This document shows, in pieces, positions 32,717 through 43,214 of a stretch of 64,000 nucleotides of DNA. The stretch is from contig CM030943.1 in assembly GCA_018136815.1 (NCBI GenBank), positions 297,375 to 361,374 of the forward strand. Direction: 5' to 3'. A program made the translations under genes and the position numbers. Positions within the stretch are counted from its first letter, which is position 1. Each line of letters starts with the position of its first letter. The notes under the pieces were generated by a model. It was given only the letters and a program-made list of their open reading frames with translations. It was not told the DNA's origin and searched no databases. This DNA comes from Isochrysis galbana (lineage: Eukaryota > Haptophyta > Isochrysidales > Isochrysidaceae).

Positions 32717-33233
32717 ACCTAATCCGTGTTTGGTTGGCATCACATGTATGACAAAGATGGAGCGTGTTTCGTGCTGATATGATACGATCTTCTGTCACGA
32801 AATGCACAGCTCTCTTCCTCGATGGAACATACTCAGCCATTCCTCTCGACAGTCAACCTTCTCATGTTCTAGTGTAGCGTCGCCCTTCGAACAAGGACAC
32901 GTCTCACGGTTTCGAATCTCCTTAGATGACTGCCACCCCAGTCTGGCTGCAATTGTGGAGTGCTTCATCGCCCCAGTCTTGAATCTACTCCTCTCCCCAC
33001 CCAGCAGCAATATGAGTCCTTTCGATCAACAATGTTAGGCTGCTATGCATAGGCCCTCAATCAGAATTAGGTGTGCATGCCAAAATTCACATTTGCGTCT
33101 CATGTCGTGTCTTCAAATGCATCAGCATACCTTGGTGTCAACATGTGAGGAATGAAATTGGCATCCGTGTGTACCTTGGTACCTTGAGAACCAGCAACGT
33201 ATACGTTACATTACATACGTATTACCTCCGCAA
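32717..33233. other. Intergenic
   Basis: No supported gene. The 3' side contains TACGTATACGTTACATTACA near 33200. Confidence 0.4.
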
Positions 33234-33527
33234 CCTACTTGTATAAGTGGGAGTCAATGGTCAATGGGGGCCTCGCGCCCCAGAGACTGCGAGCGCCCCT
33301 CAGGCCTCAGGTTTGGTTTTTTGACAAATACCCCCATAAAGAGGGTATAACTTCTACTTGCAGAGTACCAACTAAGTTTATACTTGGTCGCCATGGAGCA
33401 CGCCGGCGCGGCTCTCCTCTCTTTCGGGCCCCCGGCCGAGGGCGCCCCACCAGTCTGTCGCATCCGCGATCGACTCTTTGCACTCTTCACGGTTATAAGT
33501 ATAAGGACTGACCGACGGACCGGCTGA
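33234..33527 (+). mobile_element. Two nested retroelement 5' ends
   Basis: The first hairpin has arms CCTACTT (33234-33240) and AAGTGGG (33245-33251), then ATG 33257 (MVNGGLAPQRLRAPLRPQ). The second has arms ACTAAGT (33371-33377) and ACTTGGT (33382-33388), CGCC, and ATG 33393 opening MEHAGAALLSFGPPAEGAPP, stopping at 33527. The second peptide matches the start of the endonuclease-bearing copy at 54303 (MERAAAPLLSFGPPAEGGPP). One element head lies 137 bp downstream of the other, so they are serial insertions of different subfamilies. Confidence 0.7.
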
Positions 33528-33664
33528 CCCGCGCCCTTTCCATAATCCCGCCGCGTTTCCTCCTGGCTGTCTCGCCTGCTTTGCGCGCTTGCCTCCTTGC
33601 ACAATGCCATCGCCTGAGCCCCTCCTTGCTCTTGCTCTCGCGTTGAGCGTGTCGTTCCGTCAAT

Positions 33665-34256
33665 TGTTAGAGGTGGGGGAGAGTGGGTTGAAAAAAAAAC
33701 TCTTGTTGATCCGGAGGCCCACATTTTTTTATCGTCGGACCGGGGGAAGATTTCGCCCCGTCCTCTCCCCGCTCTAATCCGAATCCGAGGCAGAGCGATG
33801 GCGACCGACCCGCCTGACAGGCCGACCTTCGCCGCGCTCCAGCGAGAGCACGGCGGTGGTCAGCCCCCCCTTGTCGATGGTGTTCGGACTAAATGGTCCG
33901 AGTACACCGGTCGGCGGTCTCACCGGCGTTTCATGCCACCGCACTCGGCCGATTTCTGCTTCACCTGCCCACGCAGCATGGCCGCCAGCCCCACACCACA
34001 CCACTTCCAGCCCCAACCTGAGGAGGATGACACCGGCTTGCCTACGCGCTCCTACGCGCAGAACCCCATCCAGTATACTGGTACGCTGCCTCCCAACCCC
34101 GCAGACTACCCAACCGCGCGCTCGGGAATCGTGGCGAGCATTGCAATACAGCCGTCTTGGCGCGCTGCGCTGCTTCCGCAGGACTTCCTGTGCCATCTAC
34201 CGAACGGTCGCCAAGTGCATCGCGTTCGCGAACTCGTTGGCACCGGGGCAGCGTAA
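33665..34256 (+). CDS. Member of the duplicated MATDPPDRPTF ORF family, copy 2
   Basis: ATG 33798, 152 residues. It is colinear with copy 1 including about 130 bp of leader. The shared start MATDPPDRPTFAA, then FTCPR, HHFQPQPEEDD, LPTRSYAQ and ARSGIVASIAIQP. Unlike copy 1 it continues past LCHLP into GRQVHRVRELVGTGAA and a stop. No known domain. Conservation of protein blocks with many silent and replacement changes suggests the family was once translated. It is followed by a tandem repeat. Confidence 0.5.
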
Positions 34257-34289
34257 GAGCCTCCTCAGCAAGAACTCTCACCCAGCGCG

Positions 34290-34770
34290 CCCGCTGGCGT
34301 TCGAAAGTTGGGCACTCCGGCCCATTCCCATTCGGTCGGGTGACGTCAGCGTAGTTGACGGCGCCACACACGGTCAACCACAGCGCGATGCGCGCGGGCG
34401 GCGGCGGCGATTGGCGTGGCTGCTAGGGCGGCACCTTTAGATATGGTGCCTGGTGGAGCATTCTGTCCAAGTGGATGGCCGAGAAAGCGCCGGCAGCGCG
34501 CCCGATCGCGTGTGAAAGTTGGGCACTCGGCCCGTTCGGCCAGGTGACGTTAGCGTAGTCGTCGGCGCCACACACGGCCGACTATGGCGCGATGCGCGCG
34601 GGCGGGGGCGGCGATTGGCGTGGCTGCTAGGGCGGCACCTTTGGATATGGTGCCTGGTGGAGCATTCTGTCTAAGTGGATGGCCGAGAAAGCGCCGGCAG
34701 CGCGCCCGATCGCGTGTGAAAGTTGGGCACTCCGGCCCGTTCGGCCAGCTCTTGTCTCTGGTCGGCTTGA
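34290..34770 (+). repeat. Tandem repeat, unit about 205-211 bp
   Basis: AAAGTTGGGCACTC recurs at 34304, 34515 and 34719 with colinear GATTGGCGTGGCTGCTAGGG, GATATGGTGCCTGGTGGAGC and GGCCGAGAAAGCGCCGGCAG between. Just over two full units. Confidence 0.85.
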
Positions 34771-35168
34771 TCCAACACGACATTGTCGAACTTGGGCACC
34801 ACTTGCTTGCAGCCCGTGGTAGTTGATCATGTCCGGAACCTCGTGATCGTGATCTGGCCAATCTACAAGGCGGTGGAGCATCACCTCAAAGCCTTACGCG
34901 TCCATGGACTTCGCCGTGTCTTTGTACTCGTCGTTCTCGGAGCCCTTGGGCATGACCTTGCTGAGGTGCAAGCGCTCGAGAATGCCGCCAGAGGCAAAAT
35001 CGCACATAGTACCCGTCCCGTGCAAGGCGTGGTGGCCCCGCTTCTGCCAAAACGCCAAAACCAGTCATTGGTCACAACGAGGAGGCCGGCAATGGGCTGC
35101 TGTACGTCGTTGAGGAGATGGCCGTGAAGGACGACGAGCCGCTTGACGATCTTCATGCTGTCCCTCAT
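34771..35168. pseudogene. Decayed coding sequence at the insertion target
   Basis: Short protein-like stretches occur on the minus strand in shifting frames (CDFASGGILERLHLSKVMPK; VPKFDNVVLDQADQRQELAE). They suggest an eroded gene, family unknown. The last 15 bp (35154-35168) are the left duplication of the next element. Confidence 0.3.
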
Positions 35169-36046
35169 CACTAATCTTATGATTGGTCGCCATGGAGGGG
35201 GGCCTCGCGCCCCCCCCACTCTCTCGACTCCCCTCATGGGGGGCGAGAACCATCCACCCCCCTGCGCTGCCTCTTGGCATGCAGGGGGGACTCACCCAGA
35301 CTGCCCAGACTCTCCCAGAGACCTGGGCACAGATCGCACGCCCTGGCCCGCGCTGGCCTGCTTGTCGCTCTGACCAACCCCTCCTCCCCGGCTCCCTTAT
35401 CAGGACCCCCCAGCCAGCTCCAGTCGACCGGCAGGGGCGCGAGAGCCAGCGAGGGAGAGGCAGGAGGCAGGAGGGGCCAGGGCCATGCCCCAGCCTCACC
35501 TGCCCCCTGAGCTGTGCTCCCAGGCCCCCTGCAGGCCTCCTGGGGACCTGAAGAGGGGCCGCAGGCGCGCGCCATGGCCAGAGCCGCAGGGAAGAGAGGA
35601 GGAAGAGGGAAGAGAGAGGGGAGGGGGGAGTGGCAGCTCTCCCCTCCGGCGTTAACATGTCTTCTCGTCCTGTTTAGGTAAGAGAAGACGGGGGCACCAG
35701 AACCAGGAGGGAAGGGCCGCGGCTCGCCGCGGCCACTCGCCCCGGCGAGGAGTGATTAGCACTTCTGGGCTCCCTTTCACGAGTGCCCCCCCCCCCTGCG
35801 TTGTTTTTACCCGAAAGGGGTTTTCCCCCAGCGTGGACTCGAGGAGAGGACGTGCTGGGGTGCGCGGGGTCGGTGCGTGCACTGGGGGGAGGACAAATAT
35901 CGAGGGGAGGGGGCAGTGCCCCCTCCCCCCGATAGCACTCGGACACCTGGCTCGTCAGGCATGGCGAGATTCCGGGACGGAAAAGTTGTGTCCGATTAGC
36001 TAGTGGGGTTGGCTAGGATATAACATTAATTATTTTATTTATTTAT
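35169..36046 (+). mobile_element. Complete short non-autonomous retroelement, 878 bp
   Basis: Flanked by an exact 15-bp duplication CATGCTGTCCCTCAT (35154-35168 and 36047-36061). It starts with one base, then arms ACTAATC (35170-35176) and GATTGGT (35181-35187), CGCC, and ATG 35192 opening MEGGLAPPPLSRLPSWGA, an ORF of 119 residues. Further in is a perfect stem GTCTTCTC/GAGAAGAC on the minus strand around 35660-35690, with GGTAAGA in it. The 3' end reads GCTAGTGGGGTTGGCTAG and finishes AT-rich (ATTATTTTATTTATTTAT). No reverse transcriptase. Confidence 0.88.
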
Positions 36047-36283
36047 CATGCTGTCCCTCATTGCGCCGTCGAGTACTTGCGCAATGGACGCAACGTGACG
36101 TTGGTAGGTAGGGAAGGTCTATCGGCAACCTCCCCTGGGCAGTGCACATTCGGACATACATACATATTGTGCAACATGCCACTGAACAAGCACGCAACCA
36201 CATCACGCAACACGTCGCCGGAGAAACTCACTTTCCTCGGTCGTTTGCGTGGTGGTCCTGCTACTGCCTCTTCCTCGACAGCC

Positions 36284-36673
36284 TCATTGCCTATTTCGTG
36301 CGCCGTTCGCCTCAGGGGGAACGACCCTGTTAGCACACAAGCTGATGCTGTATCGCCTGCGGCAGTGTCTGCAGCGAAGGCAAACGGTCAGCCCCCAAGA
36401 CCCATACGTCAACGATGAGGGGGACGACTCGTCAGGCACGAGGCTCTCCTCCTTGCGGCAGCCCGAGCACGCAAGGGGCGCGCAGATGCTGGAGGCGAGC
36501 ATCTGCCCATTCACCAGATACTGCTGGTCGGGCCCATTCACCACGGGAGACGGTTGCAACTGCTGCTGTGATACCTCCTTGCGCAGCCCTCCTGTCCCTC
36601 CCGGGGAGCCAAAGTCCATGGGAGCTTTGGGCACCCGGCGCCGCCCCGCCGGGGCGTGCTCAGGCGGGGGCAA
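36284..36673 (-). CDS. Hypothetical cysteine-rich protein, possible zinc ribbon
   Basis: The minus frame reads NGPDQQYLVNGQMLASSICA, PLACSGCRKEESLVPDESSP and then LTVCLRCRHCRRRYSISLCA before a stop. CSGC and CLRCRHC form CxxC pairs about 30 residues apart, as in small zinc ribbons. The N terminus is unclear: an ATG at 36673 exists, and another GC-rich frame further upstream (to 36945) may be a preceding exon. A good GTGAGT donor lies further downstream near 36220 in another frame. No family. Confidence 0.35.
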   Translation of the reverse strand: MPPPEHAPAGRRRVPKAPMDFGSPGGTGGLRKEVSQQQLQPSPVVNGPDQQYLVNGQMLASSICAPLACSGCRKEESLVPDESSPSSLTYGSWGLTVCLRCRHCRRRYSISLCANRVVPPEANGARNRQ

Positions 36674-37363
36674 GGGGGCGGAGGGGACGGGGGGCTCTGT
36701 GCTTTGTGGCCCATCTTCTGCTGCCAGCTTCCAGCTTCAGCCCCGGCTCCCACAACCGCTGCTGGCGCAGGGTTGGCCACCTCTGCGTTGCGCGCTTGCG
36801 CAGAGTGCGCGGGCTCCTCCTCTCTCCCCCCCGTGCTCTCCGTGGCGCCGGTGCTGGAGGCGGGGGCCCTGGCCCTAGCACCCACCGCATACGGCGGATG
36901 CCCCCTCTGGAAGCCCCGCCCGCCCACCTTCCCCCGGCGCCCCATCCCCCTCTCCCTCTGCGCTCCGCCTCGCTCGCTCGCCCCCCCCCCCCCTCCGCAA
37001 CACCTCCCAGAAAACCTTTAGAACCACCTTAAAATTCGCCCTCATGCAACAAAAGGGGGATGTGGTAGTAGGAGTTGGTTGCGGGGAGGGATCCCTTCGA
37101 CAACGATGCGACTCTGCATGGGATCCCACATGTCAGCAAGTGCTCACGAACACGGAAGGTGTGAAGATAGCCTCCTGGGTATTGGCCCGCGCTGACGCGC
37201 ACGAACCCAAAACAGGCACCAAAGTTCATTGAAGAATTTTTTAAGCGTGCTCGTGATGTTGGCTACCATGCTATTACTGCCGGGTAGCTTGTTGCTTGTT
37301 TATGAGCTCATTCTAATGAGCATCCTATGTTGTCCGATTTCTGAAGTGCCCTTAGCAAAGAAT
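36674..37363. other. Intergenic, GC-rich
   Basis: C/CCG-rich to about 37010, then ordinary sequence to the IFT46 stop. No supported gene. Confidence 0.45.
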
Positions 37364-39340
37364 CTACATGGGCCCCCAAACGCCACCTTCATCAACGGCT
37401 GCTCCATCAGGCATGCCATCGAGCTGCTGCTGGAAGTGTACGTTGGCCTTAAAGTCTGAGTAAAGCGTGAAAAGGACGTGAAGTGACTCCGTCAATGAGT
37501 TGTAGACGGGGATATCCAAGATGGCACACATAGCGCGCACAAGATCGGCAAGTTCAAGGTTGAGCTCTGCGTCAGGAAGCCGAACCTGCGTTGAACACCA
37601 AGCATACCCATCATTAGTCAGCCACACCCATCATCAGTCAGCCATAGGGCAAGCCAGATGATGGCAAGCGAAGCCCAAGATGTTGGCAATCTATAGAGCT
37701 TGAAAAGAGAGCCCACGCATTCGAATCCTCCCCACGCAAACAGTGTGCGTGCACTCACCGTATCCAGCATTTCCTCGAATTTGGCCGGCCAAATCTGCAT
37801 GAGCGCTTCAATATCGGGCATTGGCTTGGAATACCTGAGTGTGTATGCGCAAAGTGGCAGGCTCTGGGTGGGAAGTAGAAAGCCGCATAACTTGTGGCTC
37901 TCCTTCGGCAAGGCAAGGGAGCTTCGGGAGGGTGCGCCCGGAAGTGGAAATGTTGGCAAGGCAAGAAACGCCTCGCCAGGGTGCGCCCAGAAGTCGAAAT
38001 CCAATCGTCTACACTGAATGCAGTGAAGAAAGAACGGCCTGACGCGGCGGCCGTGAGTATGCCAGACAAGTGTAGTGGCAACTAGCGCACAGACTCACCG
38101 GACGGAAGGCGCCGGCTTCTGCATATGTAACTCCTTGATGCTGCTGATCCACTTGTTGATCTGGGCTGGCGATTTCTCGGCACCCTCGATTGACTTCACC
38201 TTGGAAGCCATGTTTGCCACACCAGAAGCCTTAGACACCGCCTGCCGAATGAGGAAGTGCAAGATGAGTTACACGTTGCCCACCAATTCACAAGAGGCCA
38301 ACTCATGATGGCGCTAGCTGAGACAGGAAGCAATGCACGTCGCAGCGCTCCCGAACGACCTAATCCTGGTTTTGCCTTGTGCCTTGTACCCCCACTAGCC
38401 CAGGGACGTATGTTTTCATTGCAGCCGCTGGATCGATCCCCCATCCTGCCCGCCCCTTACGAGGGCTGGGGGTGCAAAACACCTTCAGCTGGAGTGTCAG
38501 CACTGTAGGATCACTTTGCGTCGCTGCCGTCTCATCGAGAACAGTTAGTCCAAGGTTGTCTGGTTTGCCATCGGGTCGCGGCACTTTGACAAATGGGTCA
38601 ATTTCTCCCACTGCCGGAATATACTCCGCCACAAAAGGCCGCATCTTCGTCTCGAGCTCGATATTGTGCGGCTTGTATCGACCAATGTACTGGAATAGCT
38701 CAGCCACCTCAGGAGTCACATCGAGGTCAGCATACTCGGAAGGATCGTACATACCTTCTGGAACTGGTCCGCCAGCCCCCCGATCGTCCTCATTCTCAAG
38801 CGATGAACTCATCGCCGGGAAGTCACGGTTAACTGATCCGCCCATCAGCCCACCTGCCGGAGACTCCATGGACATCTCACCCATCTGAGGCTGTGCTTCC
38901 ATTGTCTTCAGCGTCGGCGCTTCTGGCCGCCGTTCATACCGCGGCGGCTCCTCCCTCTGTTGTACTGGTGATTGCGCTGTAACTCGCCCAGCCCCAGTCT
39001 GCTCATCCTCTGCATCATCATTGACACTCGCCTCCGAATCAACCTCAAACTCCTCATCATGCGGCTTGTTCTGTACGGCACCAGGCGGCAGCGGAGGCGG
39101 CGCAAATGAGGGCGCGCCACCCGGACGCCCTCCGGTGGCTTGCGGAATGGGAGACGGCTGCTCGGAGCCGTGGTCCGATAGCTCCATCGCCTCGTCAAAA
39201 GGCTGGTTCTGCACGACTGCCTCGCCACCGCCATCCGAGCGCTCAAAATCGTCATCAAAGTCTCGGCTGTCATGCATCTGTGGCCGGCTGTCAAAAGTCC
39301 CCGACTCCTCGTCATCGGAGAACTCATCGCCTGCATTCAT
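37364..39340 (-). CDS. IFT46: Intraflagellar transport protein 46, four exons
   Basis: Predicted exons on the minus strand: 39340-38483, 38241-38099, 37834-37759 and 37585-37364. All are GT-AG with phases that match, giving 432 residues. The N-terminal 190 residues are acidic and disordered. The conserved core reads VAELFQYIGRYKPHNIELET, AEYIPAVGEIDPFVKVPRPD, DNLGLTVLDETAATQSDPTV, then across splices INKWISSIKELHMQKPAPSV-RYSKPMPDIEALMQIWP and CAILDIPVYNSLTESLHVLF. IFT46 is an IFT-B1 core subunit needed for outer dynein arm transport into cilia, so the organism builds flagella. Introns are 241, 264 and 173 nt. Intron 2 holds a short imperfect duplication (GTGCGCCCGGAAGTGGAAAT and GTGCGCCCAGAAGTCGAAAT). 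Confidence 0.95.
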
Positions 39341-41869
39341 GGTGGCTGTCCGCACCGAGGAGCACGCCGCACGCGCACAGGGAAGGGGGAGCCGGAGAGG
39401 GGAAGGGGGTGGCGGGGGAGGGGAGGGGTTGCTGCTGGCGCTCTCTTGGCTGCCGTTCGGCCTGGCGGTAGGCGGCGGGTTGTTTTCCCTCGGTCAAAAT
39501 CACTCCCCCCTCTCAGATTCATAGTACTACTACATGGTTAGTACTTAGTACCCAGGTTGTTCCGTCACACCGTCATATGACACTTGCCATGGAACTGAGT
39601 ATGATGTCATACATCTGATATCATATGATACTCACTCCAAACATCTACACATATAAACCTGCCATTATGATAAAAATCTTCTTACTCAGTACTTAGAATC
39701 CGATGCCGATGCTGCATGCTGCATGCTGCATGCTGCTCGCTGCTCGATGACTGACAATTTCTCAAGCTCAAGCTCCCACAGCAGCACCCCTGGAGCGTCT
39801 CCACATGGCGCCGCCCCCACTCCACGGCGGTGTGACATTCGTCATCGCCGTCTTCGCCGCCGCCATCGTTGCTGCACATCAGGTTGGCGGCCATGGGGGT
39901 GTCGCATTCATCTTAGATGATGCGATTTCCAGGCTCTTGTTTCCAGGTCCTTCGCCGTGCGGCCACACGGTGAAGCTCAGGTACATCTAGGTTGGTAGGG
40001 TTCGTCCCTAGCGACCTAGAATTCGGGTTCTCGTTTCGTTCCTTCTAGCCTGTTTGTCAGGTCTAGATTCCAGGTTTCCTCCTTTCGGGTAATCTTGACT
40101 CAAAGGAGCCAGGTCGCCTGTCACTCGCTGCGCGCTTGTCTCAGGCTCTCGGGGTGCCTTCAGGATGCTTAATTAGCTTCTTGCAAGGCTTGTCGTTTCT
40201 TGTTGGGTTCCGGTTCTTTCTTGGGGCTTGCTAACTTTCGTTGTCGTCCAGGCCTGTTCTTCGTAGGTTCTGCTTGGCCTGGTTAGGGTTTCGTTGCCTT
40301 CCGGCGTTTGGCGTTCGCGTTGGCGTTCGGAAATTTCCTCTCACATTCCCTAGGTCCGCTACCCTTGGCTTGTAGGTCCTTGCTTCTTTCTTCTCGGTCA
40401 AGGTTTTGGCGAGCGAGTCGGTTGCTCTATCCGCTCGAGATTGGAGGTTTAATTTGCCATCTCCCCTTGGAGATCGGTGAAGGTTCGCTTCTTAGGTGAG
40501 GGAATCTTTCCCCTTGATGCAAGTTACATGCAAGCCTTGGCCCCTTTGGTGTTTCTTCCCCTTGGTTGCTACTCAGGGTTGTTCGTTAGAAGCGTCTAGA
40601 AGGTTCACGCTCAACGGCAAGATTTCCTCCGTCGTGAAGATATCTCGTTGCGATCTATATCCGAAGTGATCGCCGTGGTCGCGCGACATGACGCTCCCCT
40701 TCGGACTCTCCGCTACGTGGGAAGTTACAACGGAGGCACGCTCCGGCCGTCGCTGCGGAGTCTCTCTCTCTCTCTCTCTCGCTCTCTCTCTCCGTCTCTC
40801 GCGACGTGTTTGAGTTATCGGTGATTTGGGGTCGCGGTTGCTTGATAATTTGCTTGGTTTGGGTGAATGATTCCGGTGTGTTCGTGAGTCGGTGTATCCT
40901 GTTGTTCTCAGGCTCGTTGTCCGTCGTTGTTCGCTGCGTCGCTGCACTCTAGCAGCCTAGGCTCCCTCCCTGAGGGAAGAGTTCTTTGTAGGTCTAACAA
41001 TCTCTTGAAACCCAACACTCTAGGGCCACTAGGAGCGCCTCGCCGCCCCACCGCCCTTCGTTCGCCGTTCGTCCCCCGTCCAGACACCCAAATGGGGTTG
41101 CCCGACCCAGTCCAGAATTTCATTCACCCGACTCCCGGTGGGGAGGAGGGCCAAAGCGCCGCGCTAGCCGCCGGTGCCGCTCGCGACGGAGTGGCTCAGA
41201 GCCCTCCGGCTCCGCTCGACTCGACAAGCACGAAATCGAAGCTTCCGTCCTCGGCCGCAGAGGAGGAACCTCTCAAGGAACCTTCTCTGCGGCGGAGAAC
41301 ATCGCGGGCGGTGGGCCCGAACGCCACCACCACCATCCCGATCCGATCCCTACGCCGCTTGGGGAGAAGAGCTGTCGACGCGGCGATTCTCCCCCTGTCT
41401 CTAGCTCTATCTCTATTCAGTCCTCGACGGTGGGAGCCAGCGAGAGCGACGGGTGACGGCTGACGACAGAACGACGGACACAGACACCCAGGAAAACACT
41501 CCGACTCTCGCCTCTCGCCCCACGACTTTCTCACATAACTCGCGACTGAAATCAAACCCAAACACTCCGTTCCCGTTCAGACGACGATGGACAACGATCC
41601 AAGGGCGATCTGTCGGCGATCTCGTCTATAACGGGAATCGCATCATAACGGAAACGAGGGGCAATCTTGCTACGCAGGAGTTCCAAGAGACCTATCGAAT
41701 ACGACGAGAGAAATGCGATGTGCCTGTGCCTAGGGGGGAGATACGAAGAAGTCGCAAATTAAACATGATTGCCCCCAGAAGCAGATAAAGAAACGCAGGG
41801 GAGATAGCAAATTAAACCTATTTGCGAGGCGCCTGGGAGGAAGAAAGGTGGGGAAACTTCCCTTCTCTT
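39341..41869. other. Large unexplained region with one GC-rich ORF
   Basis: 39990-40900 is T/G-rich on the plus strand with no good ORF, and a (CT)n tract lies at about 40760-40800. From 40927 to 41463 a plus ORF of 178 residues opens with MFAASLHSSSLGSLPEGRVL and includes KSKLPSSAAEEEPLKEPSLR. It has no known domain. 41460-41870 has no gene. The homogeneous T-rich strand could be a long non-coding transcript or a retroelement without recognisable motifs. Confidence 0.35.
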
Positions 41870-41927
41870 CGAGAGAAAGAGAGAGGGTGCTCCACAACCC
41901 AAGATCCCATTAAGGCTAGTAACCGGA

Positions 41928-41953
41928 TAGCTGGGTATCTAGATACCCAGCTA
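41928..41953. repeat. 26-bp perfect palindrome
   Basis: Arms TAGCTGGGTATCT and AGATACCCAGCTA meet with no spacer. Just downstream are CTACCCACTGGG and GTAGGG motifs, possibly part of the same small element. Confidence 0.85.
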
Positions 41954-42139
41954 CTCACCACCCATTTCCACTACCCACCTCCATGCGGGTAGGGGCGTCT
42001 CTCCTACCCACTGGGTCTGGGTAGTGAAAAGTCACTATTCAGGATACTCATGCGAGTAGGGCGGCAGAGCCGCCCTCTAATAGCAGTGCGCGTGCGCAAC
42101 GCGCGCGCGCTACCGCGCGCTTGCCAACAACCGCCTGTG

Positions 42140-42320
42140 TCGCGTTTTTGGCTCTATCGGGCGCCACGGCGTGCACATGGGTGATTGCAACTCATCACAC
42201 GCACGGCGCCCCCGCGGGGGAACCGATGCCCATCGCGCCGTGCGTGTGCACGGCGTGCACATGGGTGATTGCAACTCATCACACCCTTCCAGTGAGACAT
42301 CTCTCTTGTTTATGTGATTG
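42140..42320 (-). repeat. Inverted copy of the 15.4-kb tandem repeat
   Basis: GTGATTGCAACTCATCAC occurs at 42181 and 42265 with CACGGCGTGCACATGG blocks, the reverse complement of the units at 15428 and 15596 but with 84-bp spacing. Confidence 0.75.
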
Positions 42321-42438
42321 TAAGTCGCAGAGAAGGGAGCTGCTATGCGCACGCACGCGGTGTCTCAATGGGCGCTGGTTCGTCACTCTGTCGCCAAAAA
42401 TAGATCAACACGTGGTAGATTTGTATATGGACATTTGA

Positions 42439-43197
42439 AAAAAACCTTCTAATATTCTTACCGCACTCGCGGCGAATGGAACCACTACCCACTACAAGTA
42501 GCACGTAGCATACTCTCTACACCCCCATTCCCCGGCCCTTCTTTCTCCCCCCGCCATTAGGCGGCTCCCCCCGTACACTACTAGGGGGATTGGGGTGGAG
42601 GGCTTAGATATGGTCCGGTGGCCCGCGCCCCCCCCCGGTGATCTTTCCCCCCCTTCCTCCTGTGTCTCCGAGTGGGCGGCCGACTCTGTCTCGTCTTATC
42701 CTGTAAACAGGCGCGAGACTTACCGATTTTCCGGTGGGCGGAGCTCTCGCTCGCGCCCACCCCCTTCTCCGCGCTCTCTCTCCCCTCTCCTGCGGCACGC
42801 GCGATGGCGCGCCTGCGGCAGGCCTCCAGCTGCCCTCTGGCGGCCCCTGGAGGCTCCTGGAGGCCAGCTCAGGGGGCAGAGGAGGCTGGGGCTGGGCCCT
42901 GGCCTCCCCTGCCTCTCCCTCGCTGGCGCTCCCGAGCCTCTGGGGCCCCCACGCTGCACCTGTCTGCCTGTCGACCAGGGGGGAGGGGGGTTGGAGCATT
43001 GGGCTGGTCACGAGGGGCCAGGATGGGCGAATGGGGCGAGCCTGTGGGGAAGGAAGTGGGTCAGTAGGGCAGTGGCCTCCTGGCAAGCCATCAGGCATGC
43101 CAGGAGGATGGGTGGTTCCTCCCCCATGGCAGGGGAGGAGTGGAGAGAGGGGGGGGCTCGTGCCCCCCCATGGGTCAACCAAGTATAAACTTAGTTG
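42439..43197 (-). mobile_element. Complete short non-autonomous retroelement, 759 bp
   Basis: Flanked by an exact 17-bp duplication TGTATATGGACATTTGA (42422-42438 and 43198-43214). The minus strand starts CA, then arms ACTAAGT/ACTTGGT (43195-43178), and ATG 43171 opens MGGHEPPPLSTPPLPWG. Body and 3' UTR are closely related to 14639-15390. The end reads GGTAAGAATATTAGAAGG and then T residues. No enzyme is encoded. Confidence 0.9.
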
Positions 43198-43214
43198 TGT
43201 ATATGGACATTTGA

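Noticed and set aside
37618-38004. 128-residue minus ORF as a separate gene
   Set aside because: It is IFT46 exon 3 plus flanking intron sequence; only KPMPDIEALMQIWPAKF is coding.
42595-43188. 197-residue ORF on the plus strand of the short retroelement, also at 14677-15678
   Set aside because: It runs antisense to the element defined by its target-site duplications and hairpin start; conservation follows the DNA repeat, not the protein.
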